Source of the DNA: Coriobacteriaceae bacterium AF08-21
GTDB lineage: Bacteria; Actinomycetota; Coriobacteriia; Coriobacteriales; Coriobacteriaceae
NCBI GenBank assembly: GCA_027687465.1
Contig: JAQCQR010000005.1
Span: 70,277-134,276, forward strand
Length of the DNA stretch: 64,000 bases
Reading direction: 5' to 3'
Made by a program: the position numbers and the translations under genes. This document shows positions 27,430 through 36,132 of the stretch, in pieces. The notes under the pieces are model-generated. The model did no database searches. It saw only the letters and a list, made by a program, of their open reading frames with translations, and was not told where the DNA came from. Each line of letters opens with the position of its first letter. Within the stretch, counting starts at the first letter, position 1.

Positions 27430-27966
27430 ATGGGTCTGTTTGACATGTTCAAGAAGAAGGCTGAGCCCGCGACTGCCGCTGCTCCGTCCTCCATCTCTGC
27501 TTCTGCCGGCGCCGACGTGCTGTGCTCGCCCGTCAAGGGCAAGGTCATCAAGATGGCCGACGTGCCCGATCCCGTCTTTGGCGGCGAGGTCCTGGGCAAG
27601 GGCTGCGCCGTGTGGCCCGAGGACGATCTGGTCTACGCTCCCTGCGACGGCAAGGTGACCGTCACCATGGGTCACGCCGTGGGCCTGCAGTCCGATAGCG
27701 GCATCGAGGTTCTGGTGCACGTTGGCGTCGATACCGTCAACATGAACGGCGACGGCTTCGAGGGCTTCGTCAAGGCCGACGACGTCGTGAAGGCCGGCCA
27801 GCCCATGCTCAAGATCGACCGTGCCAAGATCGCCGCTGCCGGCTACAAGGACTGCGTCGTCGTTGCTGTGTCCAACACCGCCGAGTTTGCCGATGTCGAA
27901 CTCGCCGTCGAGGCCGACTCCGCTGTCGCCGCCGGTGATGCCATCGTTAAGGTCGTCCGCAAGTAA
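27430..27966 (+). CDS. PTS EIIA component, glucose family
   Basis: 178 residues. After an Ala/Pro-rich N-terminus (about 10-28) comes a Crr-like EIIA domain. The two active-site histidines are His82 (GHAVGL) and His97 (LVHVGVDTV). It accepts phosphate from HPr and passes it to an EIIB. The EIIBC encoded at 9581 lacks its own EIIA, making that the natural partner although it is 16 kb away. The start follows GAGGAG. A clear terminator follows. It may also have the regulatory role of other free EIIA-Glc proteins; that is inference. Confidence 0.92.
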   Translation: MGLFDMFKKKAEPATAAAPSSISASAGADVLCSPVKGKVIKMADVPDPVFGGEVLGKGCAVWPEDDLVYAPCDGKVTVTMGHAVGLQSDSGIEVLVHVGVDTVNMNGDGFEGFVKADDVVKAGQPMLKIDRAKIAAAGYKDCVVVAVSNTAEFADVELAVEADSAVAAGDAIVKVVRK

Positions 27967-27992
27967 ACTGCGGCATCCAAAGGATGTGCAAG

Positions 27993-28022
27993 GGTGGTCG
28001 GGTTTTCCGGCCACCTTTTTTT
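27993..28022 (+). terminator. Terminator after EIIA
   Basis: GGTGGTCGG pairs with CCGGCCACC (one G-T) across a short loop and is followed by a run of seven T. Confidence 0.9.
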
Positions 28023-28203
28023 ATTGCATCGCGGGGAAGCGTTTTATTGCACGTTGGGCGGGCTTGCAAACCGTTCGGACGCTAAAACGAACCGACCGCG
28101 CCTTCGCGTTGCCGAGGATGTTCATAAGTGGATAGTATGGGCTTACTTATTACAACGCGCGCCGCGTCTGGGAAGCGCGGTGCCGCTCATTGGGAGGAAC
28201 AAC

Positions 28204-28761
28204 ATGAAAAAGAAGCTGCTGCTTGCGCCCCTCATGGCCGTCTTGGTTGCATGCGTGGTCGTGCTTTCCGGCTGTGGAGGTCCTTCGGTTGAGGAGCTCA
28301 TCACCGAGGATCTTACGACGCAGTTTGACGAGGTCAAGAACGGTGGCGACGACTTCCTCTCTGGTCTGGAGGAGGCTTCGGGCGACGAGTTCGAGCAGTT
28401 GGGTATCGATCCCAAGGAGTATGCCAAGACCTATCTCGAGGGCTTTGACTACGAGATCGGCGACGTGACGGTCGACGAGGACAAGGGTGTCGCGACCGCC
28501 GAGGTCTCCATCACCTGCAAGTCCATGAACAAGATCGTCGAGGACTTCTCCACCCAGTATCAGGAGAAGGTCGCCGCGCTTGATACGGTTCCCTCCGATG
28601 ACGAACTGTACAAGATGGCAGGTCAGGTTATGGTCGATGTGACCAAGGCCACCGAGCCCAGGAAGACCACGGTTATCTTCAAGTACACCTGCAACGACGA
28701 CGGCGAGTGGTCTGCCGATGACTCCGTCAACTCCGAGATGATGGATGCAATGCTGAGCTAG
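28204..28761 (+). CDS. Predicted lipoprotein, unknown function
   Basis: 185 residues. A KKK start and hydrophobic core lead to the lipobox LSGC (Cys24). The mature part is acidic and helical at first (VEELITEDLTTQFDEVKNGGDDFLSG), then mixed alpha/beta with ITCKSMNKIVEDFSTQYQEKV, resembling small DUF5105-like lipoproteins of gut Gram-positives. GGGAGG precedes the ATG. It is monocistronic: a terminator lies upstream and a nested hairpin element starts right after its stop. Function unknown; surface location is the secure part. Confidence 0.82.
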   Translation: MKKKLLLAPLMAVLVACVVVLSGCGGPSVEELITEDLTTQFDEVKNGGDDFLSGLEEASGDEFEQLGIDPKEYAKTYLEGFDYEIGDVTVDEDKGVATAEVSITCKSMNKIVEDFSTQYQEKVAALDTVPSDDELYKMAGQVMVDVTKATEPRKTTVIFKYTCNDDGEWSADDSVNSEMMDAMLS

Positions 28762-28764
28762 TTT

Positions 28765-28911
28765 GTTGCGGCGTTTTACCAAACGCCGCAACTGCTCGAC
28801 GCTGCGCGGGCACCAGAGCGACAACTTGTCATTCAAAGAGGACGGCATGACCAGAAGGTCTATGCCGTCCTCTTTTCATGCCAATTTGTTCGCTCTGGTG
28901 CCCGCTCGCTG
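28765..28911. repeat. Nested-hairpin element E, copy 2
   Basis: Same plan as 19804-19950: hairpin 28765-28792, linker CTGCTCGACGCTGCGCGGGC, outer arms (28801-28824 / 28887-28911) and an inner hairpin around GACC-AGAA-GGTC (about 28838-28872). Arm sequences differ from copy 1 but still pair. Confidence 0.85.
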
Positions 28912-29025
28912 TCCGTCCTCTACCTGCGGCGTTGCCATGGTAGTCATTGGGGCGGCACTTGGGGACGTTCCTTTTCTGCCGGCAGTTGGGGACACTCCTT
29001 GCGCCAGCGTTGCATCGAATGCTCG

Positions 29026-29195
29026 GGAAAATACGAGCCGGTATTTGGCCGAATAGCGGGTCGCGGTTTCCGGATGGGGTGGGTTGTGGAAAGTGCGACC
29101 CGGAATATTGCTCTGAAACGGGATGCCGTTTCCCCGACAAGGCTCAACCGGAAAGCGCATCCCATTCTGGGGCGGCAAAACGGGATGCGCTTTCC
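29026..29195. repeat. Family F hairpin array, three units at 62-bp period
   Basis: Units 29026-29071, 29088-29133 and 29150-29195 are each 46 nt: 14-nt arms of GGAAAGYGCATCCC type, an 18-nt loop, and the inverse arm. They are separated by 16-nt spacers. The third unit is perfect; the first is the most diverged. Confidence 0.85.
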
Positions 29196-29236
29196 GCGCG
29201 ACAGAATCTATGCAGCCGTGTTGAGCGACAGCCCCG

Positions 29237-29905
29237 CTACTCGCCCAGAATCAGCGCCGAGAGCTCGTCTTGGGTGTCCACCACGTAGTCGGCGCCGGCG
29301 GCTTCCAGCTCTGCGCGGCCGCGGAAGCCCCAGCTGACACCGGCGCTCTTGAGGCCGGCATTGTGACCGGTCAGGATATCGACATTGGAATCGCCTACAT
29401 AGAGTGTGGTTGCCGGATCGGCGCCTAGCTCTTTCATCACATGCAGCGTAACAGGCGCCTCGGGCTTGGGAGGAAACGCATCGACTCGGCCCTGCACCAG
29501 CGCAAAGCGCTCGGAACCAAAGTATTTCTCGATAAGCGGAACCGCCGAGACGTGGTCCTTGTTGGTGAGCACGGCAAGCTGCACGCCCGCGGCGCGCAGG
29601 CGGTCGAGCATCTCGATAGTACCGGCATAGGGGGCAGTGTGGTCCTCCTTGTGCTCGCCGTAATAGGCCCTAAACTCGGCAAGCGTCTGCTCAAACATGC
29701 GACCGTCGCCCGCATACTCGGCAGGCATAAAGCGCTCGACCAGCTTGAGCATGCCGTTTCCCACCTTGTAGCGGTACTCGTCTACGGCAAACGTGGGCCA
29801 GCCGTGCGTCTCGCAGGTATGGTTGCCGGCGGCCGCCAGGTCCTCGAGCGTGTTGAGGATGGTGCCATCCAGATCAAAGATCACATGGGAAAAAGCTGCT
29901 GCCAT
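29237..29905 (-). CDS. HAD-family hydrolase, phosphoglycolate-phosphatase-like
   Basis: 222 residues. Catalytic Asp11 and Asp13 lie in FDLDGT; a cap domain occupies about 18-95; motif II is AVLTNKD; motif III Lys is near FPPKPEAP; motif IV is LYVGDSNVDI. It belongs with the Gph/PGMB-type subfamily and would dephosphorylate a small phosphate ester; substrate not predictable. The start MAAAFSHV follows AGGAG; upstream sequence in frame is not protein-like. It stands apart from the hyp genes by 105 bp at its 5' side. Confidence 0.88.
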   Translation of the reverse strand: MAAAFSHVIFDLDGTILNTLEDLAAAGNHTCETHGWPTFAVDEYRYKVGNGMLKLVERFMPAEYAGDGRMFEQTLAEFRAYYGEHKEDHTAPYAGTIEMLDRLRAAGVQLAVLTNKDHVSAVPLIEKYFGSERFALVQGRVDAFPPKPEAPVTLHVMKELGADPATTLYVGDSNVDILTGHNAGLKSAGVSWGFRGRAELEAAGADYVVDTQDELSALILGE

Positions 29906-30010
29906 GGGTGCTCCTGCCGCTTGAGTTGTAAAACGCACCCCATGATACTGGGCATGCGTGCCGGGCATGTTTGGAATCTGAATATCTTTAATAGCCCTGA
30001 GCCTTTGTCG

Positions 30011-31045
30011 TTAGCAAATCCTCGGCAGCTGCTCTCCTACGAGCATGTCGAGGATGCGGGTCGAGCCCCAGCCGGTGCGTACGCGCACGGCGGGGCGGGC
30101 GTCCTCGGCAAGCGGCAGCACGCGACCGATAATGGCGGCATTCTCGCCGTAGCGGGCGGCGCGCATGGCGGCCAGTGCCGCATCTGCCTGTTCGGCCGGC
30201 ACCACGGCGACCATCTTGCCCTCGTTTGCCACCTGCAACACATCGTAGCCGAGCATCTCGCAGGCTGCCTGCACGTCGGGGCGTACGGGCACGGCATCCT
30301 CGTCGACCTCCATGGCAACGCCGCTGGCCTGCGCAAATTCGTTGAGCGTGGACGCCAGGCCACCGCGCGTGGGGTCGCGGAAGCAGCGTGTGTCGGGTGC
30401 TGCGGCAAGCACATCGGCAATCAGGTGGTTGAGCGGCGCGGCATCGCTTTCGATGGTGCTCGAAAACGCCAAGCCCTCGCGTTGGCTCATGATGGCGATG
30501 CCGTGGTCGCCGAGTGTACCCGACACCAGGATGATATCGCCAGGCTGGCAGTTGGCGCCGCTGAGCGTCACGCCCGCGGGCACCTCGCCCACGCCGGCGG
30601 TATTGATGTAGACGCCGTCGGCCCCGCCGCGCTCGACCACCTTGGTGTCGCCCGTGATGATCGCCACGTCCGCCTCGCACGCCGTTTCGGCCATGGTCTG
30701 CACGATTTGACGCAGCTTGTCCATGGGATAGCCCTCTTCGAGGATAAAGCCGCATGAGAGGTAGCGCACGTTGGCGCCCGAGGTCGCGACGTCGTTAACG
30801 GTTCCGCACACGGCGAGTCGGCCGATATTGCCGCCGGGGAAGAACTGCGGCGAGACTACAAAGCTGTCGGTCGACATGGCGACGCGCCCGCTCGCGGGCA
30901 GCGCAGCGACGCCGGCATCGTTGCCCTCGAGCAGTTCGGGCGACCCAAAGGCATCCAAAAAGACCTCATCGATGATGCGTTTCATCATCTGGCCGCCAGA
31001 GCCGTGGCCCAACAGGACAGTGCTATCGGTGGCAGTACGGGACAT
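30011..31045 (-). CDS. hypE: Hydrogenase maturation protein HypE (carbamoyl dehydratase)
   Basis: 344 residues. It converts a carbamoyl group, delivered by HypF to its C-terminal Cys, into the cyanide ligand of the [NiFe] centre. The protein ends in PRIC, so Cys344 is exactly the expected terminal acceptor. LLGHGSGGQMMKRIIDEVFLDAFG near the N-terminus is the HypE signature, and a PurM/AIR-synthase-like fold follows with ATP-binding Gly-rich loops. The ATG follows TTGGAG. It is the last gene of the hyp series, 85 bp after hypD, with a hairpin between that may reduce its expression. Confidence 0.96.
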   Translation of the reverse strand: MSRTATDSTVLLGHGSGGQMMKRIIDEVFLDAFGSPELLEGNDAGVAALPASGRVAMSTDSFVVSPQFFPGGNIGRLAVCGTVNDVATSGANVRYLSCGFILEEGYPMDKLRQIVQTMAETACEADVAIITGDTKVVERGGADGVYINTAGVGEVPAGVTLSGANCQPGDIILVSGTLGDHGIAIMSQREGLAFSSTIESDAAPLNHLIADVLAAAPDTRCFRDPTRGGLASTLNEFAQASGVAMEVDEDAVPVRPDVQAACEMLGYDVLQVANEGKMVAVVPAEQADAALAAMRAARYGENAAIIGRVLPLAEDARPAVRVRTGWGSTRILDMLVGEQLPRIC

Positions 31046-31104
31046 ATCGAAAACTCCAATCGTGGGGGGTCGGCAATAGCTGAATGGCGCGCAGCGTCGA
31101 CCGG

Positions 31105-31130
31105 TCCGCCGTTCGTTAGAACGGCGGAAC
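31105..31130 (-). terminator. Hairpin between hypD and hypE
   Basis: CCGCCGTT and AACGGCGG pair directly after the hypD stop. It is followed by GGTCGACGCTGCGCG, matching the element-E linker. The same hairpin sequence, inverted, follows hspR at 48670. No T tract. Confidence 0.6.
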
Positions 31131-32246
31131 CTAACAGCCTCGGTAGCGGAAATATGCTGCACAGCTGCCCTCGGAACTCACCATGCAGGGGCCGATGGGA
31201 TGCTCGGGTGTACAAGCTTGGCCGAACAGAGGGCAGTCGCTCGGCGTAATGGCCCCGCGCAGCACGTCGCCGCAGCGGCACCCACGCGGCTCGACCGTCG
31301 TCTCAACGGGCACGTCAAAGCGAGTACGGGCATCAAAGCGCGAGAACTCGGGGCGGATGGAAAGGCCCGAGTTGGCAATCGGCCCCAGCCCGCGCCACGT
31401 GGTGTCGCATGGCTCAAACACCTGCTCGACCAGCTGGCGCGCCACGGGGTTGCCGTCTGCGTTGACGCCACGGCGGTAGGCGTTGTCGATCGCCGGCCTG
31501 TTCTCGACAACCATCTGGACCAGCATGCAGATGCCCTGCAGGATATCGACCGGTTCAAATCCCGTGACCACACCCGGGGTATTGAACTCGTCGACCAAAA
31601 AGCTAAAGGGCGCCAGGCCCGTGATGGTGGCGACGTGGCCCGGCAGGATAAAGCCGTCGATAGTGGTCTCGGGATCGTTGGCGATGGCGCGCAGCGCCGG
31701 CGGCGTGGTCTTATGGGCACAGTAGACCGAGAAGTTCTGCAGCCCGCGCGCGTCTGCCTCCAGGATGGCGGCGGCGATGGTAGGCGTCGTGGTCTCAAAG
31801 CCGACGCCCATAAAGATGACCGGGCGATCGGGGTTGTGTTCGGCGATATCGAGTGCATCGAGCGGGGAGTACACAATGCGAATATCGCGCCCCGCCGCCT
31901 TTTGCGCGGCGAGCGAGGTAGACGACCCGGGCACGCGCATCATGTCGCCAAAGGTGGTGATGATGGCGCCGTCCATCTTGGCGAGCGCGATTGCATGGTC
32001 GATATCGCGGTTGGCGGTAACACAGACGGGGCAACCCGGACCGCTCAGCAGTTTGAGCCCGGCAGGCATAATGGAGCGAAAGCCATAGCGACCGATGCTC
32101 ACGGTATGCGTACCGCAGACTTCCATAAGGTTGATGCTGCGGTTGCCGACAAGCTCGTGAATACGATCGATGAGCTCGCGAGCCAGCTTGGGGTCGCGGA
32201 ATGCCGAAAAGTCGATACCGGAGCGAACCGGCTGTCCGGCCGCCAC
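31131..32246 (-). CDS. hypD: Hydrogenase maturation protein HypD
   Basis: 371 residues. HypD is the [4Fe-4S] scaffold that, with HypC, holds the Fe(CN)2CO group before transfer to hydrogenase large subunit. Visible signatures are LMEVCGTHTVSIGRYG, LSGPGCPVCVT, GFETTTPT and the Cys-rich C-terminus (EPRGCRCGDVL; CPLFGQACTPEHPIGPCMVSSEG). The start is a GTG whose first base is the last base of the hypC stop codon, so the two are translationally coupled. Consistent with the HypC-HypD complex. Confidence 0.96.
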   Translation of the reverse strand: MAAGQPVRSGIDFSAFRDPKLARELIDRIHELVGNRSINLMEVCGTHTVSIGRYGFRSIMPAGLKLLSGPGCPVCVTANRDIDHAIALAKMDGAIITTFGDMMRVPGSSTSLAAQKAAGRDIRIVYSPLDALDIAEHNPDRPVIFMGVGFETTTPTIAAAILEADARGLQNFSVYCAHKTTPPALRAIANDPETTIDGFILPGHVATITGLAPFSFLVDEFNTPGVVTGFEPVDILQGICMLVQMVVENRPAIDNAYRRGVNADGNPVARQLVEQVFEPCDTTWRGLGPIANSGLSIRPEFSRFDARTRFDVPVETTVEPRGCRCGDVLRGAITPSDCPLFGQACTPEHPIGPCMVSSEGSCAAYFRYRGC

Positions 32247-32506
32247 TAGTAAGCCTCTGCCGGGTTGGTGGCCAGCTGGTCCTCTTTGGCCAGCTCGGTC
32301 ATGGTGCTGACCAGGTCGAGCGTCTCCTGCGCCTCCTGCTCGTCGACAATCTGAATGCCAAAGCCGGCGTGCACGAGAATATAGTCGCCTACCTGTGCCG
32401 TCGGCACGAGGCGCAGCGAAACGGGGCGCTCGATGCCCATCATGTCGACGGTCGCCTTAAGGTCGTCGTCGCGTTTGACCACTTTACCGGGAACGGCAAG
32501 GCACAT
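32246..32506 (-). CDS. hypC: Hydrogenase maturation chaperone HypC
   Basis: 86 residues, standard for the family. It begins MCLAVPGKV, with the invariant Cys2 that carries the Fe group between HypD and the hydrogenase precursor. GDYILVHAGFGIQIVDEQEA is the conserved middle. Its stop overlaps the hypD start by one base. A 131-bp gap separates it from hypF upstream; no separate promoter was identified there. Confidence 0.96.
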   Translation of the reverse strand: MCLAVPGKVVKRDDDLKATVDMMGIERPVSLRLVPTAQVGDYILVHAGFGIQIVDEQEAQETLDLVSTMTELAKEDQLATNPAEAY

Positions 32507-32637
32507 AATGTTCCCCTTTTATACGTTTTGCGCTGGATAGGCGCCTAATTACCCATCAGTTGATGGTAGCGCTCGCGGGAGTCACGAGCAAACGCGTTAC
32601 ACCTGTGAGACGGCGACGCGCAGGCTGGCAAAACAGC

Positions 32638-35106
32638 CTATCGCGATGCTGTCTGCGCGAGGCGAGCGCTTGCGACCGCCGTCTGACCGTAGGCGATGCA
32701 GCCGTCATTGACGGGTGCGGTGTGGGGGACAAGGACAGTAAGGCCTGCGCTTTTGAGCTCGCGGGTGAGGAACTGAAGCAGGAGTCGGTTCATGAACACG
32801 CCGCCCGAGAGCACGACGGTGTCGATGCCTTCACGGACGCAGATCTCGCTTGCGATGCGGGTCGACGCGCGTGCGATGGTGACATGGAAGTCGAGCGCGA
32901 TCTTGCCGGCGGGCACGCCGGTCCTGATTCCCTCCAAAAGCGCCTCAATAAGCGGTCTGGAGTTCAGAACATGGCAGTCGTCCGGACGGGATGATTCGGT
33001 TACGGAAAAGCTGGCCATATTGCCGGTGGGGCAGGCACTTTCACTGCTGAGCGCGCGCCAGGCGGCGGCTTCGAATTCTATGGCGGGTTCGCCCTCGTAG
33101 GTTGCCTTGTCGCAGATGCCCAGAATTGCTGCCGCGGCATCAAAGAGACGCCCCATGCTGCTGGTACGCGGGCTGTTGATGCCGCGCTCGATCATGGTGG
33201 CTGTCACGCTGCGCGTTTGCTCGTCGAGGCTGTCCAAAAGCCGAGCGGCGCCTGGGTGCTCGAGCAGGCCGAGCTCACTGAGCAGGGCAAAGGCGTTGCG
33301 GCGGGCGTCGCGCACGGAGGCCGCCCCGCCGGGGAGCGCCCAGGTGCGCAAATGCGCGGCGCGCTCAAAGCCGCCAAGGCTGGCAACAAGAAACTCGCCG
33401 CCCCAAATGGTCCCATCGGTACCGGCGCCGGTGCCGTCAAAGGCGATGCCAAGGACGCGCTCGTCGGTTGTAAGCTGGCCCGCGGCGATAGCCTCGGCCA
33501 TTACGCTCGCGATATGCGCATGATGGTGCTGCACCTCGACGAGCGGCAGATTGCATTTTCGCGCCTGCTCGCGCGCCCACTGGCTCGATAGATAGCTGGG
33601 ATGTACATCGCAGGCTAAGGCGGCGGGCGCCAAGTCAAAGAGATCTTCCAAGCGTGCGCGCGCGGCGTTCCAGGCATCGAAGGTCCCGCCGTTTTCAACA
33701 TCGCCGATATGCTGCGACACAAAACAGGTTGCCTCGCCGTTCGCCCCTTCACGCGTGAGCGCAATCGTGGCCTTTTGTTGTGGCCCACAGGCGAGCACGC
33801 AGGACGGAGTGCCGTCGAGCGCCGGCAACGGCAGCGGCTGGGGTGCATATCCGCGAGCGCGGCGCACGGGCATAACGGCGCCGTCGACCACGCGCACCAC
33901 GGAGTCGTCGTAGCGCGAGAGAATCGCGCGGTCGTTGCCGAGCAGCGCGTCGGCAATGCCGGCGGCAACGAGGCGCTCCCAGGCAAGGTCGTCATCGGTC
34001 TCGATGGGCTCTTCGCTCAGGTTTCCGCTGGTCATGACGAGTGCGTGCACACCGCGGGCTTCTGCTGCGGCAAGCAACAGATGCTGAAGCGGGGTGTAGG
34101 GGAGCATAACGCCGAGCTCGGGAAGGTCGTGCGCGACGGACGGCGCGAGCGCGAGGGCGTCGGGGGAGCCGCCGCTCTCGCAAACAGCACGTCGGCGCAG
34201 CAGCACAATGGGGCGAATGCTGCCGGCCAGCAAGCCGCGCTCAACGTCGTTGACATGGCACAGGCGTTCAACGTCGGCAAGGTCGCGCACCATAACGGCA
34301 AGCGGCTTGTTGCTGCGGCGTTTGCGACGACGAAGCTCGGCTACCGCCTGCTCGTTGGAGGCGTCACATGCCAAGTGAAATCCGCCCAGGCCCTTGATGG
34401 CGACGATGCCACCGCCGGCCAGCAGCTCAATGCAGCGCTCGATGATAGCGTCGCTGGCTTCGCGTGTGGTGCCGACGGCCGGCAACGCGGCGGCTTCGCC
34501 CGGCTCACCGCCCACGCTCGCTTCGCGCCACGTGATATGCGGCCCGCAATCAAAGCAGGCATCGGGCTGCGCGTGAAAACGCCGGTCGAGTGGGTCGGCA
34601 TACTCCGCGGCACACTCAGGACACATGGGAAAACAATTCATCGACGTGGCCGCTCGGTCATAAGGCAGCGACCGGATGATGGTAAAGCGCGGTCCGCAGT
34701 TGGTACAGTTGATAAAAGGGTAGTGATAGCGCCGATCGGCGGGGTCGAACAACTCGCGCAGACAATCATCGCAGGTGGCGATATCGGGCGAGACGAGCGT
34801 CGTGTGCGCGGTCTGGTCCTGCGATGCCACAATACGAAAGCCCTGCTCATCGGCAGCGCTCCAGCCGCTAGGCTTCAAATCCGCAATATCGACTCGCTCA
34901 ACGCGAGCCGCCGCGGGCGCATGCTCAGAAAGAGCAGCGACAAATCCGTCAACCGCCTCGGCACGGGCGTGCGCCTCGATATGCACGCCGTCGCCCGCGT
35001 TGAGCACCCATCCGCAAATGCCATGCGCCATGGCCTCGCGATACACAAACGGCCGCATGCCAACGCCCTGCACAATGCCCGTTACATGAATATGCACATG
35101 TCGCAT
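32638..35106 (-). CDS. hypF: Carbamoyltransferase HypF
   Basis: 822 residues, near the family norm. It makes carbamoyl-adenylate from carbamoyl phosphate and passes the carbamoyl to HypE. Domains in order: acylphosphatase-like (about 1-90; VTGIVQGVGMRPFVY), two zinc fingers (about 105-190; CDDCLRE, CTNCGPRF, CPEC, CFDCG), YrdC-like (about 200-380; IKGLGGFHLACDA), and a Kae1-like C-terminal half (VQHHHAHIASVMAE; FDGTGAGTDG; LSGGVFMNRLL). The ATG follows AGGGG; an upstream TTG in frame is weaker. It is downstream of nikR in the minus-strand series. Confidence 0.96.
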   Translation of the reverse strand: MRHVHIHVTGIVQGVGMRPFVYREAMAHGICGWVLNAGDGVHIEAHARAEAVDGFVAALSEHAPAAARVERVDIADLKPSGWSAADEQGFRIVASQDQTAHTTLVSPDIATCDDCLRELFDPADRRYHYPFINCTNCGPRFTIIRSLPYDRAATSMNCFPMCPECAAEYADPLDRRFHAQPDACFDCGPHITWREASVGGEPGEAAALPAVGTTREASDAIIERCIELLAGGGIVAIKGLGGFHLACDASNEQAVAELRRRKRRSNKPLAVMVRDLADVERLCHVNDVERGLLAGSIRPIVLLRRRAVCESGGSPDALALAPSVAHDLPELGVMLPYTPLQHLLLAAAEARGVHALVMTSGNLSEEPIETDDDLAWERLVAAGIADALLGNDRAILSRYDDSVVRVVDGAVMPVRRARGYAPQPLPLPALDGTPSCVLACGPQQKATIALTREGANGEATCFVSQHIGDVENGGTFDAWNAARARLEDLFDLAPAALACDVHPSYLSSQWAREQARKCNLPLVEVQHHHAHIASVMAEAIAAGQLTTDERVLGIAFDGTGAGTDGTIWGGEFLVASLGGFERAAHLRTWALPGGAASVRDARRNAFALLSELGLLEHPGAARLLDSLDEQTRSVTATMIERGINSPRTSSMGRLFDAAAAILGICDKATYEGEPAIEFEAAAWRALSSESACPTGNMASFSVTESSRPDDCHVLNSRPLIEALLEGIRTGVPAGKIALDFHVTIARASTRIASEICVREGIDTVVLSGGVFMNRLLLQFLTRELKSAGLTVLVPHTAPVNDGCIAYGQTAVASARLAQTASR

Positions 35107-35148
35107 GCGACACCCCTCATCAAAACCGACCAAATAGGGACAGGTGCG

Positions 35149-35661
35149 CTACAGCCCCAGGCTCTGCTTGGTGGCGGCGCACGTGAGCTCGCCGTGCTTA
35201 ACGCCGCGCAGGCCCAGCAGACGGTCGGCTAGTTCGTAGACGCGCTCGCCGCGACCCTTGAGCGCCAGAATCTCCAAGCAGTTGTGGTGATCCAGATGCA
35301 CGTGCATGGTCGATACGATCTCGTCGGTGTAGTCGTGCTGCACTTCGTCCAGACGGCGCGTCAGGTCGCCGGTATGGTGGTCGTAGATCATGGTGAGCGA
35401 CCCGATAACATGCTCATCGGGCGTGCGCATCTGCTCCTTGGCGATCGAGGCGCGAATCAGGTCGCGCACGGCCTCGGAGCGGTTGGCCACGTCGCCGCGG
35501 CGCGCGATCTGTTCGTCAAAACGGCGCAGCAGGTCGTCCGGTGCGGTAACCGAAAAGCGGACCAGCTCGGAGCCGGAACCACTACAGTGGCGGCCCGCGT
35601 CACCGTCCGCCCCGTGCGGATGCTCGTGCTCGTACCCGCAGCCGTGCTCGTGTTCGGCCAC
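35149..35661 (-). CDS. nikR: Nickel-responsive regulator NikR with His-rich N-terminus
   Basis: 170 residues, about 35 longer than usual. A ribbon-helix-helix DNA-binding region (about 33-78; VRFSVTAPDDLLRRFDEQI, then NRSEAVRDLIR) is followed by an ACT-like domain. The nickel ligands fit the family spacing exactly: His109, His120, His122, Cys128. The extra N-terminus (1-30) holds six His and two Cys and could bind or buffer nickel. The start is GTG, two nt after the stop of the small gene upstream. Its place before hypF suggests it controls nickel uptake or hydrogenase maturation. Confidence 0.9.
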   Translation of the reverse strand: MAEHEHGCGYEHEHPHGADGDAGRHCSGSGSELVRFSVTAPDDLLRRFDEQIARRGDVANRSEAVRDLIRASIAKEQMRTPDEHVIGSLTMIYDHHTGDLTRRLDEVQHDYTDEIVSTMHVHLDHHNCLEILALKGRGERVYELADRLLGLRGVKHGELTCAATKQSLGL

Positions 35662-35662
35662 G

Positions 35663-35911
35663 TTACACCAGCTTCACGGAGCCGACGGAGTTGTGGTCGG
35701 CCTCGATGGCCTCTTCGTAGCCCTCGAGTGCGTCGTGGGCCTCGTGCAGCGCGGCCATGGCTGCCTCGAGCTTGGCGCCGATGCGCTCCATGTCAAAATT
35801 CTCGGTCGCATGCAGCAGCTGATGGCTCCACTCGTGAGCGAGCTCGATGGTGTCGTCGACCTGCTTGACGCTCATGGCAAGCTGGCTCATGTTCATTCCA
35901 ACGTCATGCAT
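35663..35911 (-). CDS. Small helical protein, first gene of the nikR-hyp series
   Basis: 82 residues, not recognised. It is predicted almost wholly helical, with a His/Glu-rich middle (ELAHEWSHQLLHATENFDMERIGAKLEAAMAALHEAH) and no Cys or membrane segment. It starts after AAAAGGAGA and ends one base before the nikR GTG, so it is likely made with NikR. The spacing suggests a role linked to nickel or hydrogenase maturation, for instance a metal-binding accessory protein, but that is inference from position and His content. Confidence 0.7.
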   Translation of the reverse strand: MHDVGMNMSQLAMSVKQVDDTIELAHEWSHQLLHATENFDMERIGAKLEAAMAALHEAHDALEGYEEAIEADHNSVGSVKLV

Positions 35912-35987
35912 GGGAAATCTCCTTTTGTATGGGGCAGTTCAGTGGTTCAGATTTTACTACGCCCACTCTGTGCGCAGCTGCATAAGA

Positions 35988-36021
35988 AAACGGGTGCGAG
36001 TCTGTGCGACTCGCACCCGTT
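35988..36021 (-). terminator. Strong terminator between trxA and the nikR-hyp series
   Basis: On the minus strand ACGGGTGCGAGTC pairs with GACTCGCACCCGT, followed by TTTCTT. It ends trxA transcription or works as an attenuator ahead of the small gene. Confidence 0.85.
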
Positions 36022-36071
36022 CACTGGGGGCTGTTTGTGACTACCATACTATCCGTGGTCGCACGCGCCGC

Positions 36072-36118
36072 ACCCGGCAGTCCGGCGAGCGGTGCAAAAC
36101 CGCTCATGGACGGCGGGT
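36072..36118 (-). ncRNA. Candidate structured RNA between trxA and the nikR-hyp series
   Basis: Three stacked helices with matched internal loops: ACCCG/CGGGT, GTCC/GGAC and GAGCGG/CCGCTC around a TTTTGCA loop. It precedes the terminator at 35988 on the minus strand. It does not match any riboswitch I know. It could be trxA 3'-UTR or a leader element. Confidence 0.4.
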
Positions 36119-36132
36119 AAGTAACAAGCGTA

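Larger units (their letters stand above)
28762..29236. other. Gene-free stretch with element E, TGGGGAC words and a hairpin array
   Basis: 475 bp holding element E copy 2, the paired words GGGGACGTTCC and GGGGACACTCC (28958-29000), and three 46-nt hairpins at 62-bp spacing. No gene is seen. Confidence 0.75.

Noticed and set aside
35912-36132. NiCo riboswitch or selenocysteine tRNA upstream of the nikR series
   Set aside because: No four-way junction with conserved G-rich bulges and no tRNA-Sec arms or TCA anticodon could be drawn.
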